A stretch of 43,702 nucleotides of DNA, taken from assembly GCA_902778285.1 (NCBI GenBank), contig CACYXC010000024.1:1-43702 (forward strand). The letters are read 5' to 3'. The notes beneath the pieces are model-generated. The model was given only the letters and a program-made list of their open reading frames with translations. It ran no database searches and was not told the origin of the DNA. Positions 38,538-43,702 of the stretch are shown here, one piece after another. Each line of letters starts with the position of its first letter. The first letter of the stretch is position 1. The DNA comes from Oscillospiraceae bacterium (GTDB lineage Bacteria; Bacillota; Clostridia; Oscillospirales; Oscillospiraceae). The position numbers and the translations under genes are program-made.

Positions 38538-40163
38538 ATGCGTAAGAAAACACTGTGTCTCTGCCTGCTGACGCTCAGCCTGCTGCTGTGCGCCTGCGGC
38601 GGAGCGAAGGTTGAGCCCGTCGTCGTCGACGGGAACGAATACCGCCCCGACAAAACCACGGAGATCACCGCCGTGCTCACCGAGGAGACGATCTCCGTTC
38701 TTGACGAGCTGCCCAATCTGCAGCGGGCCGATCTGAGCGGCAGCAGCTGCCTCGGCGCGATCCGCGACTGGGCGAAGGCCCACCCCGCGGTCGCTGTGAC
38801 CTACACCGTGCCCGTGCGGAGCGATATGGTCGTGACGAACGACACGGTCTCGCTGGATCTGTCGGGCGTGCCGCGCGCGGAGCTCGGCGAGGCCCTGCTC
38901 ATGCTCGAATACCTGCCCACGCTGCAGGAGGTGCAGCTCGGCGCGCTGGAGGAGTCCGCTCCGGCCGATCTGCTGCAGGAGCGCTTTCCCGCGCTGCGCC
39001 TCGGCTATACCCCCACCTGGCGCGGACAGACGCTGGATCTGAATATGACGAGCCTCGATCTGCGGCAGGTCTCCGAGGCGGACGCGAGGGCGCTGCTCGG
39101 CTGGCTGCCGTCCATGCGGAATCTCAGCAACGTGGAGCTCGGCAGCGGCAGCGCGGAGAACCCGCCCGTCGCGTGGGAGACGCTGGCCGCGCTGGAGAAG
39201 GCCGCGCCGCAGGCGAGCTTTCATTACAGCTTCACGCTCTACGGCAAGGAGCTGAGCCTGCAGGACACCGAGCTCGACCTCAATCACATCTACATCGGCG
39301 ATCAGGGCGCGCTGGTCAAGGCCGTGACGGCCTGCATGCCGGAGCTTGAGTATCTGGACATGGACTTCTGCGGCGTGGATGACGAGTACATGGCCGAGAT
39401 CCGGGACAGCCTGCCCGACACGGAGGTGGTCTGGCGCGTCTGGTTCGGCACGGGCTACACCGCGCGCACCGATACGGAGCGCATCCTGGCCTCCAACCCC
39501 GGCATCGGCGGCGAGCTCTGCCCGGAAAACACCGTCCCGCTCAAATACTGCACCAGGGTCAAGCATCTGGACCTGGGGCACAATTCCTTCCTCGGCAATC
39601 TGGACTTCTGCAATTACATGCCCGATCTGGAGACGCTGGTCATCGCCCTGTCGGACATCAGCGACCTCTCCCCGCTGGCCAACTGCCCGCACCTGCGCTA
39701 CGCGGAGCTGCAGACCAGCGCCCTCAACGACCTGCGCCCGCTGGCCAACTGCCATGAGCTGCACGATCTGAACATCTGCTACAACTTCAGCCTCACGGAC
39801 ATCACGCCGCTCTATGGGCTCACGAGCCTCGACCGGCTCTGGATCGGCTGCCTGACGCCCATCCCCGCCGCGCAGCTCGAGGAGATCCGCCGGCTCCTGC
39901 CGGACTGCACGATCAACACCAAGGATCTCGACCCCACCCGCGAGGAGTGGCGCTGGGACGGCGAGTACGACAACGGCATGCTCCGCCCCGCCGCCGCCTA
40001 CGAGAGACTGCGCGAGGAAATGGAGTATGACCGCGCCCCCTTCTCCTACTCCTACATCCGCAACGATCCTCTCTACCCGCCGCACGGCCAGGGCGACAAC
40101 ACCACGCCGCCCACCTGGTTCACCACCCAGATCCCCATCCCCGTGGACTACACGGTGTATTGA
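38538..40163 (+). CDS. Lipoprotein with leucine-rich repeats, paralogue 2
   Basis: This 541-aa protein is a paralogue of the gene just upstream (30-bp gap, same operon). The N-terminus MRKKTLCLCLLTLSLLLCAC ends in a lipobox, so it is anchored to the outer face of the membrane by a lipidated cysteine. The leucine-rich repeats match the neighbour motif for motif, for example HLDLGHNSFLGNLDFCNYMP, SDLSPLANCPHLRYAELQ and LDRLWIGCLTPIPAAQ. This copy is about 100 residues longer in the N-terminal half and has an extra C-terminal tail (PPHGQG and WFTTQIPIPVDYTVY). A ligand cannot be deduced. The pair probably forms a binding or adhesion unit at the surface. A strong terminator follows. Confidence 0.88.
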   Translation: MRKKTLCLCLLTLSLLLCACGGAKVEPVVVDGNEYRPDKTTEITAVLTEETISVLDELPNLQRADLSGSSCLGAIRDWAKAHPAVAVTYTVPVRSDMVVTNDTVSLDLSGVPRAELGEALLMLEYLPTLQEVQLGALEESAPADLLQERFPALRLGYTPTWRGQTLDLNMTSLDLRQVSEADARALLGWLPSMRNLSNVELGSGSAENPPVAWETLAALEKAAPQASFHYSFTLYGKELSLQDTELDLNHIYIGDQGALVKAVTACMPELEYLDMDFCGVDDEYMAEIRDSLPDTEVVWRVWFGTGYTARTDTERILASNPGIGGELCPENTVPLKYCTRVKHLDLGHNSFLGNLDFCNYMPDLETLVIALSDISDLSPLANCPHLRYAELQTSALNDLRPLANCHELHDLNICYNFSLTDITPLYGLTSLDRLWIGCLTPIPAAQLEEIRRLLPDCTINTKDLDPTREEWRWDGEYDNGMLRPAAAYERLREEMEYDRAPFSYSYIRNDPLYPPHGQGDNTTPPTWFTTQIPIPVDYTVY

Positions 40164-40169
40164 TCCCCG

Positions 40170-40202
40170 CTCCTCCCTTTCGCAGAAAGGGAGGAGTTTT
40201 TT
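40170..40202 (+). terminator. Strong intrinsic terminator after the leucine-rich-repeat operon
   Basis: Arms 40170-40181 and 40185-40196 form a 12-bp stem with a 3-nt loop, followed by TTTTTT (40197-40202). Confidence 0.95.
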
Positions 40203-40213
40203 CTTTTGGGGGC

Positions 40214-40242
40214 TTGACACGGCAGTTTGATAGGTGTATATT
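40214..40242 (+). promoter_or_regulatory. Sigma-A promoter of pyrG
   Basis: A consensus TTGACA (40214-40219), a 17-bp spacer and TATATT (40237-40242). Transcription should begin near 40249, leaving a leader of about 135 nt. Confidence 0.9.
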
Positions 40243-40248
40243 TTTAGA

Positions 40249-41982
<1,734 letters not shown>

Positions 41983-42044
41983 GTCTTGTCAGCACTTCTC
42001 CGCTGCGGTATAAAGGCAAAAACTGTCGGGCAAAGGAGACGAAC

Positions 42045-43580
42045 ATGCAGAAGATCCTGATCCTGGATTTCGGCGGCCAGTACAACCAGCTCATCGCCCG
42101 CCGCGTGCGCGAGCACCACGTGTACTGCGAGGTGCTGCCGCACGATACGCCGCTTGCGGCCATCCGCGCCTTCGACCCCATCGGCATCATCTTCACCGGC
42201 GGCCCGAGCTCGGTTTACGCGCCCGGCGCGCCCTCCGTCGATCCGGCGGTCTTCACGCTCGGCCTGCCCATCCTCGGCATCTGCTACGGCTGCCAGCTGC
42301 TGGCGCAGGCGCTGGGCGGCCGCGTCACCGCGGCGCAGGACGACGCCGCGCGGGAGTACGGCAAGACGCGCACCTTCTTCGACCCCTCCTGCCCCCTGTT
42401 CCGGGGCCTGCCGGAGGAGAGCGTGACCTGGATGAGCCACGGGGACTACATGGCCGCGGTGCCGGTGGGCTTCCGGCTGGCCGCCCGCTCCGCCGCCTGT
42501 CCCACCGTGGGCATCTGTGATGAGAGCCGCGGCTTCTACGGCGTGCAGTTCCACCCGGAGGTCAGCCACACCGAGTACGGAAGCCGGATGCTGCGCAATT
42601 TCCTCTATGAGATCTGCGGCGCCGTGGGCGACTGGACCATGGCGGATTTCAGGCGCCGCGCGGTGGAGCGCCTGCGCAGGGAGCTCGCCGGACGGCGCGT
42701 GCTGCTGGCCCTCTCCGGCGGGGTGGACTCCTCTGTGGCGGCGGCCCTCCTGTCCGAGGCCGTGGGCACTCGGCTCAACTGCGTGTTCGTCGACCACGGG
42801 CTCATGCGCCTGCACGAGGGCGACGAGATTGAAGCCGCCTTCTCCGCCCGGCCGCTGCGCTTTGTGCGCGTAAACGCCGAGGAGCGCTTTCTCGCCCGCC
42901 TCGCGGGCGTGACCGAGCCGGAGCAGAAGCGCAGGATCATCGGCGAGGAGTTCATCCGCGTCTTCGAGCGGGAGGCAAAAAAGCTCGGCGCCGTGGACTG
43001 TCTGGCCCAGGGCACCATCTATCCGGACGTGATCGAGTCCGGCCAGGGCGAGGCCGCCGTGATCAAGAGCCATCACAACGTGGGCGGCCTGCCCGAATAT
43101 GTGGATTTCAAGGAGATCGTCGAGCCGCTGCGCCTGCTCTTCAAGGACGAGGTGCGCGCGCTCGGCCGGGATCTCGGCCTGCCGGAGGCGCTGGTCTCGC
43201 GCCAGCCCTTCCCCGGCCCGGGGCTGGGCATCCGCGTGATCGGGGAGATCACGCGGGAGAAGCTGGACATGCTTCGGCAGGCGGACTTCATCTTCCGGGA
43301 CGAGGTGGCGAAGGCCGGGCTTGCGCAGAGCATGAGCCAGTATTTTGCGGCGCTGACCAACATGCGCTCGGTCGGCGTGATGGGCGACGGGCGCAGCTAC
43401 GACTACGCCGTGGTCCTACGCAGCGTCCAGACCTCGGACTTCATGACCGCCGACTGGACGCGCATCCCCTACGAGCTGCTGGACCGGGTCTCGGTGCGCA
43501 TCGTCAACGAGGTGCGCGGCGTCAACCGCGTTTTCTACGACATCACCTCCAAGCCCCCCGCCACGGTGGAATTTGAATAG
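42045..43580 (+). CDS. guaA: GMP synthase (glutamine-hydrolysing)
   Basis: This 511-aa enzyme aminates XMP to GMP in purine nucleotide synthesis. The N-terminal glutaminase domain begins [20 protein letters not shown], with nucleophile Cys80 in GICYGCQ and catalytic His/Glu in QFHPEV. The ATP-pyrophosphatase domain has the PP-loop LSGGVDSSV near 224-232, and the C-terminal dimerisation domain ends [12 protein letters not shown], as in other GuaA proteins. Length is standard. It follows pyrG by 62 bp and may be co-transcribed. No terminator is visible after its stop; an insertion sequence begins 26 bp downstream, so the native 3' end may have been separated. Confidence 0.98.
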   Translation: MQKILILDFGGQYNQLIARRVREHHVYCEVLPHDTPLAAIRAFDPIGIIFTGGPSSVYAPGAPSVDPAVFTLGLPILGICYGCQLLAQALGGRVTAAQDDAAREYGKTRTFFDPSCPLFRGLPEESVTWMSHGDYMAAVPVGFRLAARSAACPTVGICDESRGFYGVQFHPEVSHTEYGSRMLRNFLYEICGAVGDWTMADFRRRAVERLRRELAGRRVLLALSGGVDSSVAAALLSEAVGTRLNCVFVDHGLMRLHEGDEIEAAFSARPLRFVRVNAEERFLARLAGVTEPEQKRRIIGEEFIRVFEREAKKLGAVDCLAQGTIYPDVIESGQGEAAVIKSHHNVGGLPEYVDFKEIVEPLRLLFKDEVRALGRDLGLPEALVSRQPFPGPGLGIRVIGEITREKLDMLRQADFIFRDEVAKAGLAQSMSQYFAALTNMRSVGVMGDGRSYDYAVVLRSVQTSDFMTADWTRIPYELLDRVSVRIVNEVRGVNRVFYDITSKPPATVEFE

Positions 43581-43606
43581 GAAAAAAACACAGCCCCGCT
43601 CGAATT

Positions 43607-43702
43607 TGATATGCTCCCTCTATGAGAGACAGTGAAAGGAAAAAACACTGTCAAACATAGGGGGAGCATTGTTATGCCACAAAAGCAAAAGATAGGGGCA
43701 GA
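43607..43702 (+). mobile_element. Left end of an insertion sequence (IS3-like), continuing outside
   Basis: The left terminus appears to be TGATATGCTCCCTC at 43607. A large near-perfect inverted repeat with arms 43611-43634 and 43646-43669 (ATGCTCCCTCTATG facing CATAGGGGGAGCAT) precedes a start codon at 43674. A long stem right at the end of an element typically blocks incoming transcription from reaching the transposase. The assignment to an IS3/IS150-type family rests on the TGATATGCTCCC end and the encoded N-terminus and is provisional. Confidence 0.65.
43674..43702 (+). CDS. Transposase subunit, first nine residues only (cut by window edge)
   Basis: ATG 43674 opens a frame reading MPQKQKIGA to the window edge, preceded by GGGGGAG. 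The short basic opening resembles the helix-turn-helix OrfA of IS3-family elements. Too little is visible for a firm family call. Confidence 0.5.

Overview
This window comes from a GC-rich, anaerobic, spore-forming member of the class Clostridia, most likely an Oscillospiraceae-type gut bacterium. The evidence is spoIIE, a clostridial 2[4Fe-4S] ferredoxin, a butyryl-CoA-type CoA-transferase, a TAXI-type TRAP transporter, consensus sigma-A promoters with strong AGGAGG ribosome sites, and several families of short palindromic repeats. I cannot name a genus or species from the sequence alone.

Layout. 1-2230: end of dnaK, a repeat-filled gap and dnaJ. 2254-6539 (minus): esterase, response regulator, ABC ATPase, ABC permease and histidine kinase, a self-regulating transporter/two-component module. 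6573-7342: a symmetric divergent promoter pair and a GNAT acetyltransferase. 7356-10615 (minus): an amino-sugar operon (stand-alone GlmU-like acetyltransferase, nagB, glmM) headed by what reads as a glmS ribozyme. 10733-12172 (minus): a GT4 glycosyltransferase. 12381-15019: spoIIE and a small coupled membrane-protein gene. 15020-15796: no genes, dense repeats. 15797-16909 (minus): an acyltransferase-3 protein. 17117-23186: a carbohydrate operon (GH31, GPH-type symporter, unassigned large hydrolase). 23433-27501 (minus): HAD phosphatase, CoA-transferase, amylosucrase. 27719-30978: TAXI-TRAP binding protein and fused permease. 31101-32084: a secreted three-repeat protein. 32333-33285 (minus): tRNA methyltransferase-like gene and ferredoxin. 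33541-35826: a ClpC-like unfoldase without its middle domain. 35899-36960 (minus): secreted SPOR-like protein. 37192-40163: two paralogous leucine-rich-repeat surface proteins. 40384-43580: pyrG and guaA. 43607-43702: the start of an insertion sequence.

Two things stand out. First, the RNA leader at 10375-10500 matches the conserved core of the glmS self-cleaving ribozyme, yet it precedes an operon without glmS. The operon encodes NagB, GlmM and an acetyltransferase resembling the C-terminal half of GlmU. This suggests a GlcN6P-controlled route to GlcNAc-1-P in which NagB runs in the amidating direction in place of GlmS. Second, three noncoding elements (15051-15167, 23242-23380, 32134-32297) share 16-bp terminal inverted repeats and two conserved hairpins. 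Each is flanked by a perfect or near-perfect 28-39 bp direct duplication of the local terminator hairpin, and all three lie between convergent genes. The terminator sequence differs at every locus but matches on both sides, as expected for a small mobile element that targets bidirectional terminators. The stem of the first hairpin varies between loci with full compensation, so its fold appears to be maintained.

All calls rest on reading the sequence; no database search was run.
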